A stretch of DNA of 64,000 bases, taken from the NCBI GenBank assembly GCA_037893245.1, contig JBAIAA010000433.1, positions 1,550,001 through 1,614,000 on the forward strand, given 5' to 3'. The position numbers and the translations under genes were made by a program. This stretch comes from Crossaster papposus (Eukaryota; Echinodermata; Asteroidea; Velatida; Solasteridae). Under the pieces are notes generated by a model that made no database searches, had not been told where the DNA came from, and saw only the letters and a program-made list of their open reading frames with translations. Below are positions 1 to 12,304 of this stretch, piece by piece; position 1 is the first letter of the stretch; every line of letters begins with the position of its first letter.

Positions 1-1450
1 TGTGTACACAAATTTAATACCACCATGAACCAAAGTCAACGGGACAGTCTTCGTGGAATGTGTACAACATTCAGAGTGCTCGCATATAATTCGCTAGCGA
101 TTGTCATAGGTTGTGTACAAAACTGAAAACGACATGTCCAAGTCGGTAAATTAACTTCGAAATTGGGAACGAGGCAACCGCAACCTCCCCCCTGTATACC
201 GAGTGGACCGCTATTATACCGACTTGGCGCCAAGTCTAAAGTACATAGTACATACACACACCGGAGATCACTATCAATACAACATCGTTTTATTGATTAA
301 TTGGGTCCCAATCGTTGAACAGACTCAGAGCATGAATTTGAAAGGGATGTGGCAGCCAGTCGCGGCACCAAGGCTGAATGGGATTTACATCCTTCACAAT
401 CATTCATTCAGCTACGAGAGTTTACGCAGTCTCAAGTCATGAGGGAAGATCCAACTCTCTCCCAATTCTCTCCTGACCTAGAACTAGTTCCGGATCCCGG
501 TCCCGCGAAACCTGGTCACCGCTGTCTAGCTTACCTCTCCCATCGGTCCTTTACAATAACCATTTATACATTACTCTAAAGGAACTTAGTAATCTGTTAT
601 AATATACAAGTATATAAAATACATGAAATACCCCCCTTTCTAGGCATGAAACAATACCTAATCTCGCCCTATATATCCTTACTCCAAAACCCGAATGCAG
701 ATCACTCTGTCGCATGGATACACGTTCTATTATTAGAAGTAGGCAAGCAATCTGACAATAACGGTGGTCGGACGAGCGCCATCTATTGACCAAATTTATG
801 AATCAATTATTAATACATGTAATTACAAAACTGTTTCACCACATTACCATGAAAATCAATGGTATTGGATTCGTTGTTTAAAAATTCACCGTTGGTATAC
901 TGTAACCTTTCGGAAGAATGTTGGATCATGAAATTGGACTAATTAAACTGAAAATACACTCCTCTGATGGTGATTTCATCCTTCGTGCAATTTCTTTAAA
1001 GACGTATTAATTAAACTTGTTTGAATGAAGCAAACAAACTTATTATTCTCTCGTTTGCTATGATAATAAAATTATGTTGTTCACTCCGCTTTCTAATTGT
1101 TATGGCTGTTCAAGTCGTTATTGGTTATTTATGCATACACTTTGAAGGGATATTTCAACAAATAATTAGAATTGTGACTGTAACTAAAAGTGGAGGTTTT
1201 TGCTTCTTTAAAACTTTAACAACTTTTCCCTATATAGGCCGCAGGATGGTCTCACAAATTCGTTGATTTTGTGACCCCCCTCAAGAAGCTATTACATTTT
1301 GGGCTTAAAATTCGTGTAAATTCCGTCTTTCATCACCCTAAAACTCGCCAAGCCTAAAACATTCGCATTATCAAGTAATAGTAAATTTGAGTTGGAAAAA
1401 TACTCAAGAAATAAAGCCATGATTTTCACGAACCATGTAAAGATAAATCG
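1..1450. other. Non-coding stretch, nothing recognised
   Basis: Only short ORFs without recognisable motifs occur here. A segment near 1266-1296 ends in GTGACCCCCCTC.AGAAGCT, which is also found in inverse orientation near 5,825. This suggests a dispersed SINE-like repeat shared by the two sites. No splice-consistent exon chain was found. Confidence 0.5.
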
Positions 1451-1549
1451 ATGACTTTTACTGCTAACCAATCACAACGAGTTTCTCATGCAACGTTGAC
1501 CAATGTTACGACTTGTTACAGCGGAGACGGTGCAATCACGTTGTGCAAG

Positions 1550-1885
1550 ATGGCGTCTTCATCGGACGCGAATTTAGCTAAAGATGAAGGCGACGAAAGT
1601 ACCTTGTATTGCTGTATGCACACAACTTATGTCAAATATACAATTTAGCGTGAAGAGCTAGGCTAAATTTAGAGAGTGTTGTACGCGATGGCAAAGCTTT
1701 AAATTGCCCCAAACTGCCACTACGTTGTCGTTGATATAGACCACGCACGAGGGTATTCGGCATCGGCAAGCCGGGTAAGCATTTAGAGGACGGCCTCTTG
1801 GAAGTGAAGACGCCAGCCACCCCATTGCTCTTTCAAGTGCTTTCCAGGACCATGGACGTACCCAAAGAAGGTAGGATTTTGTATA
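1550..1885 (+). other. Possible 5' exons of an unidentified gene
   Basis: An ATG in good context (AAGATGGCG) at 1550 opens a short acidic peptide beginning MASSSDANLAKDEGDE. A second open stretch at about 1750-1884 ends in a GT donor-like site (AAGAAG|GTAGGA). These could be upstream exons of the coding remnant at 2,887, but the frames and junctions cannot be fixed from sequence alone. They may equally be chance ORFs. No family was recognised. Confidence 0.2.
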
Positions 1886-2558
1886 TTGTGGCTAAGACAG
1901 CCATGGAGGAATGGGACAATAATTATGGCAAATATTCGGTTAATTTATTGTTATTAATGTTATGTTACAGGCCTTATCATTGTTGTAACTTGTAAGGTTC
2001 AATTTCAAGTCAGTGGCCATTTTTTTAATTTGTATTTATTCTATGCAAAGCGGGGACTGATGCTGGGTACTTAACCTCTGTGACAAAGTGTCCCTTACTA
2101 AATAGTGTCTTTTGTCTATGGGGAAAGAACTCCGTATTTGGCCACCGCATTTTATTTCATAAATTAAAACTCCCCAAAAGGCTAAAGAAATACCACTTTT
2201 TTAAGCCTTTTTAGGAATTTATTATTTATTGCTTATTTATTATTAGTATGAAACTAATTCCAGTTCTTGGTGTTTTACTGTTACGTTGAGCATTGGGCCA
2301 AGTTTGTACTAACAGTTTTAAATTATTATTCTGTAGGAGACACAGCGACAATCCCAGGGATCATCTCCACCACTTCTGCAAGTCAAACGGGCTGAAGACA
2401 GACACAAAATGCCAGACCAGAGAGAAATAGAACAAGATAGTAAAATCCCTTATATAAATAAAACAGCACAAAATAGCATTTGGCATCTGCTTAATGTAAT
2501 TTGTATGTAAATATAAATAGATTCAAATATAAATATAGGACTTGATGAATTCTGTGTT

Positions 2559-2780
2559 AAAGGAAGGATACACCGTTTGCAGATATCAAAAATATTTACT
2601 ACTTAATTATTAGGAAAAAAAATTACTTATTGGAAAGTAAATAATGATACTAGGCATCTAGCAAAATAATTGCGCTAGATATCCCATAATTGTTCAAAAA
2701 TTTGCATTTTATTACCAAAAATTCAATAGTCGTCGGGTGATCGCAAAAGAAAAGACAACAACTGCCCCCCATTTTTTAGA
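2559..2780. repeat. Dispersed repeat related to 59,156-59,475
   Basis: The segment starts AAGGAAGGATACACC followed by TTTGCAGATAT. The reverse complement of 59,425-59,475 has the same order of blocks: GGATACACC, TTTGCAGATAT, AAAGTAAATA, CTAGGC and AGCAAA. Both are non-coding, so they are probably copies of one MITE or SINE family. The boundaries are approximate. Confidence 0.4.
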
Positions 2781-2886
2781 TAAAGTACATGTAAGTGTTT
2801 TTTTGTGGGAATGGATAGATGGATAACAAGTTAAAATTAGAGATTGTTGTAGTTTATTTATGTAATATGTTGTTGTTATTTTTCAG

Positions 2887-4700
2887 CTGCTGAAGAAGAA
2901 AACGGCAGACAAACAAGATGGGGAGCCTTTGTTGAATTTGTTCAAGCTGGTCGGCGTTCCTCAACTTCTGGTGACCAACACGTGTAACCTCTTCCAGGCA
3001 GAAAACATGTCTTGCTTGTTCAGTGCATCATTTGTAAAGATATATACTAACAAAGAAAAACCGCTAGTTAATTGCAGAGTTGTATGACTCGAGTCCAGGA
3101 CTCGGACTCGAGTCCGTCTCGAGTCACATTTTTGGTGACTCGGACTTGACTCGAGTCACGTCGGCAAAGGACTCGGACTCGGACTCGGACTCGACTACCA
3201 TGACTCGGACTTGACCTCGAGGACTTGTGACTCGAGTCACGTATTTTCACCAACAATACCTTTTTTAGTTTTTTGTAAATATTAAAAACAATTCCAATGA
3301 TCCGATCGTCATGCACATGGAGGAATATTAACGTTTAGCACACGAAATAAGCAGTTACACTGATGTTGCAAGTAATAGTGTTCGTGATTACATGTTGTGT
3401 ATGTTCAATACGCATAATAACACTGGGATATATTTCTGTAAAAGCATTATTGTGCACGACACCAATATTAACGCTGGTATTCTGTCAACCTTAACACCAT
3501 AGCCACTGCTTGATGCATATATTACCAGGGAAATAGGAATTCGTCTCCGGAATCCGAATGACGGCTTTAGCTGGCTGCGGCTATATCGCTACCTCTTTTT
3601 AATGTTAAAACATAGGCGGCTTACGCGCTGATCTAGCCATAGACGCAACCGAAGCTGACCATAGTCTGGCATGTTTGGTACCTGTAAAAACACCGCCTGT
3701 ATATTGCACTGAGATGGCTGTGTGTTGTTGCACCAGTTTTCACACATGTCGACACAACTACCATATCCACCACACACGCTTGGTCACGTCACGTCAGTTC
3801 GCTAGTCGCTACAACAATTTTTTTAAACCATGGCATCTGTCGTTCCTCGTATTGTTTCTTTTGGTTACACCAACTTTAAAACAAATTTTGAAACTTCAAA
3901 ATTAATTGCGATGTGCAAGTTTTGCAAGCGAAAAATTGAAGAACGGACCGGCACAACTTAAACATATTTCCATTATTAAACATGACAGACAGATTTACAT
4001 AACATTTGTTATTTGTTTCTCTAAAATATAAAACTTGTTGGCTACCTGCCTTTCTGAAATAACTAAATCAGTATATAATTAGTTATTTTAAAGAGAAAAA
4101 ATAATTAAAAGATATTCTGGAGAAGGGGCAAGGAGTATTGGTATCTTGCAGGCACAGAACATTGTTTAAATTAAATGTGTTTTATTTTGTCATTTCCAAT
4201 TCTTATTTTACGACATAATTTGCGATCAATAGTGATCCAGTCATCTAAGTGAACTGGTTGAACTAGTATTTTAACTATTTAACTATTTAAACAAGTGACT
4301 CGTGACTCGTGACTCGGACTCGAACTAAGTGACTCGTGACTCGGACTCGGACTCGGACCAAGTGACTCGGGACTCGGACTCGGACCCGGACCAAGTGACT
4401 CGAGACTCGGACTCGGACTCGACATAGGTGACTCGACTACAACACTGGTTAATTGTGAAACAATGCAGGATGGGAAATTGCTTAAAGCATCAAATATTAG
4501 GCAGAATGAGCTACTGTTACTTGATATCCAAGATAGGGATCCACATGTAGTAGCAATAGAGGTAAAATACCACCGTACTGTATTATGTAATCAAAGTACA
4601 CCAAAGTAGCCAGGGAGTACAAGTCGAAAGCAAATGATGACACTGTGCAGCAAGATTATCAACTGTCATTTCAAAAATGGAGAAGCTCATCCAAGGAAAA
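2887..4700 (+). pseudogene. Exon-like coding remnant split by a hAT element
   Basis: After a good acceptor (TTATTTTTCAG) an open frame begins at 2887 and runs to 3074. It continues in frame at 4456 once the 1,373-bp hAT insertion and one copy of its 8-bp duplication are ignored. The peptide has a spaced-cysteine pattern, then VNCETMQDGKLLKAS, LLLLDIQDRDPHVVA and EVKYHRT. This resembles the N-terminal Cys/His block of multi-copy invertebrate 'EvKYHrsCy' proteins, which are often transposon-associated; the resemblance is from memory. Past about 4,577 the frame shifts and meets stops, although coding similarity (YTKVAREYKSKAND) continues. It looks like a dead copy or an old transposon gene rather than a working host gene. 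Its true 5' exons are unknown. Confidence 0.45.
3075..4447. mobile_element. Non-autonomous hAT-like element, 8-bp TSD
   Basis: GTTAATTG flanks the segment directly on both sides (3067-3074 and 4448-4455), an 8-bp target duplication as made by hAT transposases. The termini are inverted: CAGAGTTGTA on the left and TACAACACTG on the right. Both ends carry subterminal arrays of the hexamer ACTCGG and of GTGACTCG (about 3,085-3,245 and 4,295-4,440). In the middle, at 3911, a short frame reads MCKFCKRKIEERTGTT. This resembles the first CxxC half of a BED zinc finger and is followed at once by a stop. No DDE transposase remains, so the element depends on a partner. Confidence 0.8.
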
Positions 4701-4739
4701 TTGGTTTAATTTACCTGCCTTATCTTATTTCATAGCATG

Positions 4740-5940
4740 TTTTATGGGAGTATGTAAATTAAAAAACTTGAGAAGATTTACATAAGTAAAATGGCACTAA
4801 TTTTCAGTGTCGTAAAAGTGAAAGTCTTGCCCTAAAAAATAATTACTTATCGCGACACATAATTTCGTATTTTAATTATCACTCCTTCAATTTCACCTCA
4901 GGTTAAGATAATCCTTTTGTTTTTACAGGTATATAAATGCAGTTATAATTTTGTTTACTGAAGCATCATAACAAAATTTAAAAATGAATTTCAGATGTTG
5001 AAACAAAGCACTTGCTCACATTTATAGAAGCTGATGTGCTGGTTTACATTTACCTGTAACTCATTTAAGCATAATTATTACACTGTACATCTACACAAAT
5101 CTGTTCTAACTTTAAAATATCATTGAATTACAATTACTGCACAGATATAACTTACAAAGCAATAATCCATACTGCTGTATCTTTCAGGATAACAATTGGT
5201 TGAAGATTGTCAATCACGAGGCGTTTAAAAGTATACCATTCTAAAAAGGTTTTTGATAAAGTTCTGATATTGTGAAAAAAAATAGCAAAAATAATGATAC
5301 AAAATTTGCAATAATGTATAATAAATATTTGTCATTGTTCTTATAACTGTTTTTTCTTCTTTTCTTCTGTTCTTGTGTTTTGGGGGGTTTAATTTGTTTT
5401 TTGGGGAGAGTCCCAAAATCAAAAAGAAACACAGGCAAGATACAAACATTCGGTTGATAAAATGAAAAGAAATTATGAAAACAAAAACTGAACTGTTCAC
5501 AACATGAAAAAAACTATAACAATCTTGGTTTAGGAATATTTCTTTAAATAAAGAATATACATGAAATCGGGAAGACAAAAACAGAGCAGTAATTTCTGTC
5601 CAGACGAGCTCAAATCGCCCCCTGCCATTCGTTTGTGTACATTTCAATTCCTCATAGGTTTTGTACACACCTCTCCGGAAGTGACCAACAGAGGGCGCTA
5701 TTTTCAAGCTGGATATTTCAATTGGTTAAGCCTAATTAATGTGCAATTTTCTCTCTGGCGAACCTGATATTCTGATTCAATAAGATCACATTTGTATTTC
5801 TGGAAAATATCAGGTAGCTTCTAGAGGGGGGTCACAATTCTTCAAATGTGAATGCCTATTTCATGTTCATCCCATGGTCTAATAATACAAACTATGAAAT
5901 CACCATTTCAAACAAGATTTATTGCATGATTATCAAAGTT
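4740..5940. other. AT-rich non-coding stretch
   Basis: No ORF with recognisable motifs was found. The longest frames here are T- or A-rich and lack conserved residues. The 3' part (about 5,820-5,940) may be the body of the SINE whose tRNA-like head lies at 5,952-6,010. Confidence 0.4.
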
Positions 5941-5951
5941 AACAACGAAAT

Positions 5952-6010
5952 TGGCAAGGTGGGATTTGAACCTGCGACACCGGAATACCGGACCGACGCT
6001 CTACCAACTG
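5952..6010 (-). repeat. tRNA-like sequence, probable SINE head or tRNA relic
   Basis: On the minus strand this reads CAGTTGGTAGAGCG (A-box like) followed by GCAGGTTCAAATCCCACC (B-box and T-arm like) and ends CCTTGCCA. The 5' acceptor half that should pair with CCTTGCC is missing, and the anticodon arm is not convincing. It is therefore not a working tRNA gene. The downstream minus-strand sequence shares a short tail with 1,266-1,296, favouring a tRNA-derived SINE. Confidence 0.6.
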
Positions 6011-8101
6011 TATGCAGAAAAATAATACGCAAGTTCTGTAAGGGTCTAATCCTGCCATCTTAGTACTTGACGTCTTTATCTACTCCCTACAAGGCGGCGA
6101 GTGAAAATCATGTTCGCGAACACCCATTCGCAATGTTGGTTCTTATCGCTTGGAACCCCTGGTACGTTTAGGCCGTCCTCAAGAGCTATTTCTGACGTCA
6201 TTCCTTTGAACGGAAACAATTATTGTTCAACTCGCAAAACGCATGACCGACTGTTGTTTGTCAACACACGTTCGGCCTAAACGTTACAAGAAACGTGAGT
6301 AGCAGATGACACACTCGGCAGACGCCAGAATTCTCTTTTCAGTTTCAACGAGTTTAAAGATAAGCATTGGTTTGTTTTCACTATTTGCTACGCACGTCTC
6401 GGATTATTATTATAATATTTTCAAATTAACTCAACTAAAAACTAAATAAAATTCCATAACAAAAAGAAGGTTTTGCAACATGTACACCTTTCTGCCATCT
6501 GTAATCTTACTGCTCGGAGCCAGTGATATAGAAGACGTCCTTAGATCACAAAGCACAAACGCTAACATGCTGTACACGTCGACCATAGGCTAAACTTATT
6601 GGGTTTTAACCGTGTGCAGGTAACTACCTTCAGTTCAGTGACTGGATGCAAAAAGGCAGTACAAAAACACATGTAATTGTAAATAAATTATGAAAATTAC
6701 AAAGCCAGTTCGGAGTTGTAATAAACGCAAGGAGACATGAAAATTAAAAATCCGACCAATACATTTGTACACCGGAGCATGTTTGAAGTCTGATCAAATA
6801 TTCTTGTTTTAAATATGACATGCAACAACGTAAGTTGCTTCAAACTTGGTGCAAACTGTCGCAATATACGTAGTTACACATCTACTGATATATTTACTTG
6901 AATTGAAACGTCACCAACACTTACGATATTTGTAATGTTCTGATACAAATCTACCAATAAGCAAGAAGAGGGAAACATGGAACAATGCTCACGTGAATGT
7001 GACCTCTCTAAGCCTCGAACTATTCAAAGGTGACTAACGCCACCACAATACTAATTCTCCAATCAAGCATGTGATAATAATTAAGTACACGTGAAGTACA
7101 ACATTATAAATGTGCTGTCAGTGACTACACTTTTAAAGTTGGAATTTTAACCATTAAACTGATGAATTCAACACATTAAGTGTCGAAGGTACAATTTTAT
7201 GTATGGATTTCCAGCTTTCAAAGAGTAGTCACTGACCGCATACTTGTAAGGTTGCACTCAACACTCTAATTTTAAGCGTGTACGGTTACAACAAAGGTTA
7301 TTACTATATTATAGCACATGTATACAAAAGTAATTTAGGTCAAATAAAAAAAAACATGTTTAGCGTCATGTCTTTTTTTGTTAAGAAAAGAGGAGGCCTT
7401 TTTTTTTTTTTTTTTTTTTAATTCGAGTCATGTAGTCACACCCTATCTTCCAATTTAAAATTAAAACACGATTAAAAATCAAAATTCATGTGGGTCGATC
7501 AATATTTGCACCGTACACGACTACAGGTTACACCCTAGCCTTCCTATTAGAAACAAATATATTTCCAGAGCATGTACATAGTGATGCTAAAGTCTAAAAT
7601 CTAAGCTTTTTTTGTTTTTTTGTTTTTGTTTTTTTTACCAAAATGGTCAAATTTATAATTTTTCTTTAAGAAAACGTGATGAACTGTGACGAAAATGCCC
7701 CCTGGTCATTTTTCTAAAACTCACCTTTATATCTGGACAAGCTCACCTTAGATTACATCCTTTAGATTAGATTATGACTGTTTAATACCATATTGTATCG
7801 CTAGAATTCGAGATAGATTTCACCAACTGTCATGATACACGATACTTTCATGTCAGCTGTTTGCACGTGTTTATAATGTGTTCTAAAAATAGTGTTTTCT
7901 AAAATCCAAGATGGCTGCCTTCTGAATCTCTAAAGTCGATACGGATTGGTTCCAAGTTTTAAAGGATTATTTCTTGGTTTAGACTATAGAATTTATAATT
8001 TATATACTAGAAAGTTGTCTTGAGTTAATTTCTATCTAATTCAGTCTTTTAGTTAAGTTTTTAAGAAGAACATTGAGCAAGGATTCAATTACCAATTTGT
8101 C
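6011..8101. other. Non-coding stretch with poly(T) tracts
   Basis: I see no supported gene. A 12-bp inverted pair (ACGTTTAGGCCG at 6164 and its complement at 6273) and T-rich runs near 7,398 and 7,607-7,636 are the only structures noticed. Confidence 0.5.
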
Positions 8102-8105
8102 TATG

Positions 8106-9180
8106 CAGCCAGTCCGCAGTGCACGCGAAAGTGCTTCCTTTTCTTTGCAACGTATTCATAAATTCCCGTGCGTGACCTCGCCTTGCATATTTAATGAGCT
8201 GGAATAGCCTGTGGAATGTGGGAAAATACTCGGCTTTTTTGGCATGTATGATCACCTGATTGATATAAAATCACAGATGAAGAGTATATCTTTCAAACTG
8301 TTGAAGTTTGAATAAGATTTTGTATCGATTAAAATGAGAAATTTTGGGACGAATTTTGGTTCAAAAAAGAAAATAATCGCGATAGAAAATACGTCAAAAT
8401 CTCTCTTTTTTGTGTGTGCCCACAGCCCAAATTTTCACTAGACAAACAGGTTACTTCATATTCTACATGAAAATGTACCTTTATACTCACAATTTTGTAT
8501 AGCTGGGTCAGGGCGCAAGGTTTTTGCCACAAACTACCGTCAGACTGAAACGGTACAACCGCCATCTTTGCACATGGATTTCTAGGCTTGTGATTGGTGG
8601 ATGGCGAGTATTGCACATACCCGGATGTACTTGGGGCATACATATGTACATGTGTAAACGTACACGTACAAGTGCATATGCATAGCGCATGCGCAAATGT
8701 GGAAACCCCCTTTAAAATCCTCCGAAAATGCGAAATCTCGTTCGGAATAAGTGGCTCAAGAAAACAAAACTCGATGTCGCCACAAGCTAAACTTTGTACC
8801 ATACGAAAGATCATCGCTATTTCTGTCGATTTGCATTGGTCTTTTTCTCTAATATTTTCTAGCTGGGTCAGGGCGCAGCAAATAAAATCACAACTCAAAC
8901 CGTCTACAAAATCATACCTCGACTTACAAGTAAAAAAAAAAGCAACAAACCTTCTAAAACTTGACAAATGTTATATCATTCGACTCGGAAAAACGTGCAC
9001 CGTCTACTTACCACGCCACCTTGGAAGCCCACTGCTTCTTTTATAATGTGTAGTTCGTTTCATGAGATCGGTCGAACTCCCGCAAAAACGCGTGCAAATC
9101 TCGCGGCCGATTCGTGACGTAGGCCGTGCAAAGAAACTTCGGGATTTGACCTCATTATCGCGTGCACTGCGGACTGGCTG
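8106..9180. mobile_element. 1.08-kb MITE with 23-bp perfect TIRs
   Basis: The segment begins CAGCCAGTCCGCAGTGCACG and ends with its exact complement; 23 bp match perfectly (8106-8128 and 9158-9180). It is flanked by TATG on both sides (8102-8105 and 9181-9184), consistent with a 4-bp target duplication. Inside, AGCTGGGTCAGGGCGCA occurs twice (about 8,500 and 8,861). ORFs of 212 and 150 codons overlap on opposite strands but show no transposase motif. It is therefore most likely a non-autonomous DNA transposon; the superfamily is undecided. Confidence 0.75.
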
Positions 9181-9958
9181 TATGTTTTTTGTCTGCTTAG
9201 TGCCGTGACTTCGGTCATGAATATTTATGAGGGTGACATCACTAAGTTTTATCAATGAAAGTAGGTAATGTTTACGTGCTGTCATAAACTTGGTTTTTGC
9301 TTCTACTTGGAAAACCTTGGGAACTTTGGAGTTGGATTTTAAGTGTAAATGAAAGTTTAGAGTTTAAAGAATGTGAATACTTTGATTGAGAAATATACTG
9401 TTAAAATAATTGATGTACTGATGAACGAAAACTTTGTTGTGCATAGTAATTTTCGTTGTTTTACAACTTGTGGGCGTGGTCTATTTACTACGCTCATGAA
9501 AAGTACGCGCGTGAGGCGCGCGATTCAAAGCTGTATAAAAGGGGCACATTTTGGTGAATTCGGAGTCTGGTCTGGTTGATCTGGTTGGTTTGGAGTTGCT
9601 CTGGGTTAGTTGGGTGCTGCGCTGCCAATCGCTGAGGAGCAGAGGAGCTGAGGAGCGGGAGAGGAGGCAACCATTCGAGTCTTAGTGGGAACAAGCAAAC
9701 GGAGGAAGGGATAAGACAATATAATTGGAGGAGCTAGTATTGGAGCTGAGGAGAATTAAAGTTGAGGAGCAGACTAGAGGAGCGAGTTGAGAAGCTGAGG
9801 AGCTGGACCCGAGTTCAGAGGATACATCGTCACATCGTGAGTTAGCCTGCTTATTAATGGAATAAAGGAGTTTGATAAAATAATCTAAGGTCATCTAAGT
9901 TATTCCACGTGCTAAGGAGATTAAAGAAACTGACTTTAGTATCCCTAACTTAAGGTTC
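9181..9958. other. Promoter-like and GAGGAGC-rich stretch
   Basis: There is no convincing ORF. A TATA-like box (GTATAAAAGGGGC, about 9,533) precedes a GAGGAGC-rich low-complexity stretch (about 9,630-9,810) and an AATAAA at about 9,860. This layout resembles an LTR or an RNA-polymerase-II transcribed repeat. The part at 9,750-9,936 recurs at 13,684-13,853 in direct orientation at roughly 90% identity by eye. Confidence 0.4.
9533..9545 (+). promoter_or_regulatory. TATA-box-like core promoter
   Basis: TATAAAAGGGGC lies in otherwise ordinary sequence and is followed by a purine-rich transcribed-looking stretch with a polyadenylation-signal-like AATAAA about 330 bp downstream. This is inferred from the motif only. 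Confidence 0.35.
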
Positions 9959-10067
9959 ATCTGTGAAATTTTTTAAAAGAAGCTAATTTCAACTGATTTG
10001 GGTAGGTATGGGTATGGACAACTACCAAAAAAAAGGAAGGAGGGATGGGGGTTGGGGAATTTTTTTA

Positions 10068-10715
10068 TTAGAGGTCAAAGGTCATTGACCCCTGCCCAAA
10101 TCACTAAAAATTATATTTCAGCAACAAAATATGGTATATAGATGATCTTGGTGTCAAACTGCACAGAATTACAATAGAAGATGACATTAAATAATTATTG
10201 ACCTTTGGGACCAAATCCTGACCTCCGAAAATGAGGTCAAAGGTCACAAAACAATTTTATTACTAAAATGTCATATTTATAGCAACAAAATATGGTATAT
10301 AGATGATCTTGGTGTCAAAATGCACAGGATTATGAAAGAAGATGACATAGAATAACTACTGACCCTTAGAAAAGAGGTCAAAGGTCAAAAATAGACGTAT
10401 TACTAAAATGTCATATTAGTAAAATAACAGGAAAATTACCATGAGCACAAACAAATCTAAGAGGCTAATTTCAACTTATCGTGGCGGGTATGGGGGTTAT
10501 TATTTATTCCAAGAGCAAAGAAGGAGGGGGAAATTCCCTTTCTGAGGGTCAAAGGTCTTTGACCCTGCACTAAAACGCTATAAATTGTATCTCAGCAGCA
10601 GTATGTTTTTCATAGGCCTAGATGATCTTGGTGTCAAAATGCACAGAATTATACTAGGAGACAAACACAATATGAAATGGATTCTTCATCACCACAATAC
10701 GAGGTTAAAGGTCAA
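10068..10715. promoter_or_regulatory. Repeated AGGTCAAAGGTCA (DR1-type) motifs, left arm
   Basis: AGGTCAAAGGTCA or a one-base variant occurs at about 10,073, 10,231, 10,375, 10,546 and 10,703. Two hexamers AGGTCA spaced by one base form the DR1 consensus bound by RXR, HNF4, COUP-TF and PPAR-type nuclear receptors (established knowledge). The inverted arm carries further copies at about 12,849, 13,017, 13,170 and 13,330. Binding in this organism is inference. Confidence 0.5.
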
Positions 10716-10749
10716 AATGAGCAATGGGGGGGGGAGGGGGGGGGCGGTT

Positions 10750-12300
10750 AAAGTTCATTAGTGTCAAATAGTTTGTGTATGTAAAGTATATGTGCATTTA
10801 TAATCATGTTTGGTGTTTGTTGGGAAGGAGCGTAATCATACATTCAGCCTACGTTGTTTTTTTTATTAAAACGATTCTCAGTCACATGAGAAGGACATTA
10901 AATTGAAGAACGTCTAATGCTGGGTTATGTGGAATTTTTTTCTTTTTCTGTGAGTCTATTAGGTTTTTTAGTTAAAGATGAAGTGCTTTTGCAAGAAAAT
11001 AGCAAAGGGAAACCGGTTTATGCAGGCATAAAACAGGAATGATAAGTTTATTTGTTGTTGTTTGTTTGATCAATCCCAGTGTTAGCTGCAGTGAATCAGA
11101 ACTCATTCTACTATGGGAAGGGGAGGGTGTTTATGGAAGTTGTCACAAGTCAGAACTATTTCTCATCGTTTTCGTTATTGTTTTGGAGATGCTGCAACAG
11201 TTCTGCTGCGTGAAGTATCATGTGATTGTATGTTTGTTGCTGGTCTGCAGAGATAAATCTGTATATTTACGATTTGCTGATATGCTAGCAGTGTGGTTGC
11301 GTAACTATATTGCCCGGAGCGTAATTCTCAATATACGTTTTTTCTTAGTGATATACGCTTCTGGGAAGTCAGTTCTGGCCACATTTTTTTCTGCGAGATT
11401 GCAGTCGGTAGGAGGTGGTGGTTACGTGTACAAGTTTCAAGAGAACCCCTCCGTGTTTTTCGTTATTTTCTTGAGACGCGGTTCTGCTGACAAGTATCAT
11501 ATGGATTGTATTTGTGACTGGCAGAGTTAAATCTGTAATTGTACGTTATATATTGGGTATGCACGGTATGCCAGAGAGTGTTTGTTTGACTGGCCAGAGC
11601 GTAATTCTTAACTCTTATTTTTTTTTTTTTTTTTGCAAGACACGCATCTGGGGCCGGGGGGGGGGGGACTCAGTTCTAGCCACATTATCTCTGCTAGATG
11701 ACAGTCAGTGGTTGGAGTTCGTGGACGGGAAAATACATCGTTGGGTTAGACATTCCCTAAAAGCGGGAGTTTCAAACCCTGTTTCTAGTTTGGGCGACGC
11801 GATGAATGGTTTGTGTATTGCAACAGTGGTCCTTTGTTTTTAGTTCACTCAGTGATTGATTATTACCGGTAATAATATGCCGTCCTCTTTTTTTCTCTTT
11901 TTTGGAAGGGGAGCAGGGCATATTTTGTGTGCTATATAATGCACTTCATCAGTCACCATTCTTTCAGTTTACTTTTCTTTTTCCTTGTTTTTATTTGTGT
12001 GTCGGTTTGTATGACAGATTGCAAGGACAAATACCGGCTTTTGGGGGGTATTGATTGAAAGGAAGGCATCTTGACTTATTTATTTTGTTTTAGTCTTGAG
12101 ATCCATTTCTTTGATCATTGTTTTGTTCTTCCAATAGTTCCAATAGGATTTGCACATTCTCCTCATCCAGGCTGTTTTCTTCTTGGTTGGATTGTGGAGA
12201 TGCTTTAGTCCTAGATCGAACAAGTTCATATTTTATGTTTTTGTGCCGTTTGTATACCAAGGGTTGGGTATCAAAATAGCCTACATGTATTTAGGTATTC
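10750..12300. other. Centre of inverted-repeat element, no supported gene
   Basis: ORFs at 11,039-11,530 and 11,514-11,843 are open but lack motifs. They contain poly(T) and poly(G) tracts (about 11,620 and 11,655), so I do not call them genes. Confidence 0.45.
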
Positions 12301-12304
12301 GTTT

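Noticed and set aside
5225..5707. Minus-strand ORF of 160 codons
   Set aside because: Phe/Tyr/Lys-rich composition from AT-rich DNA, no motif, no splice or promoter context.
5952..6010. Functional tRNA gene
   Set aside because: A- and B-box-like segments are present, but the 5' acceptor strand is missing and the anticodon arm does not pair, so it is a SINE head or relic.
8329..9046. Overlapping ORFs of 212 (minus) and 150 (plus) codons
   Set aside because: They lie inside a MITE, overlap on opposite strands and show no conserved motif.
11039..11843. Two consecutive plus-strand ORFs (163 and 109 codons)
   Set aside because: No domain pattern; they contain homopolymer tracts and lie in an inverted-repeat element.
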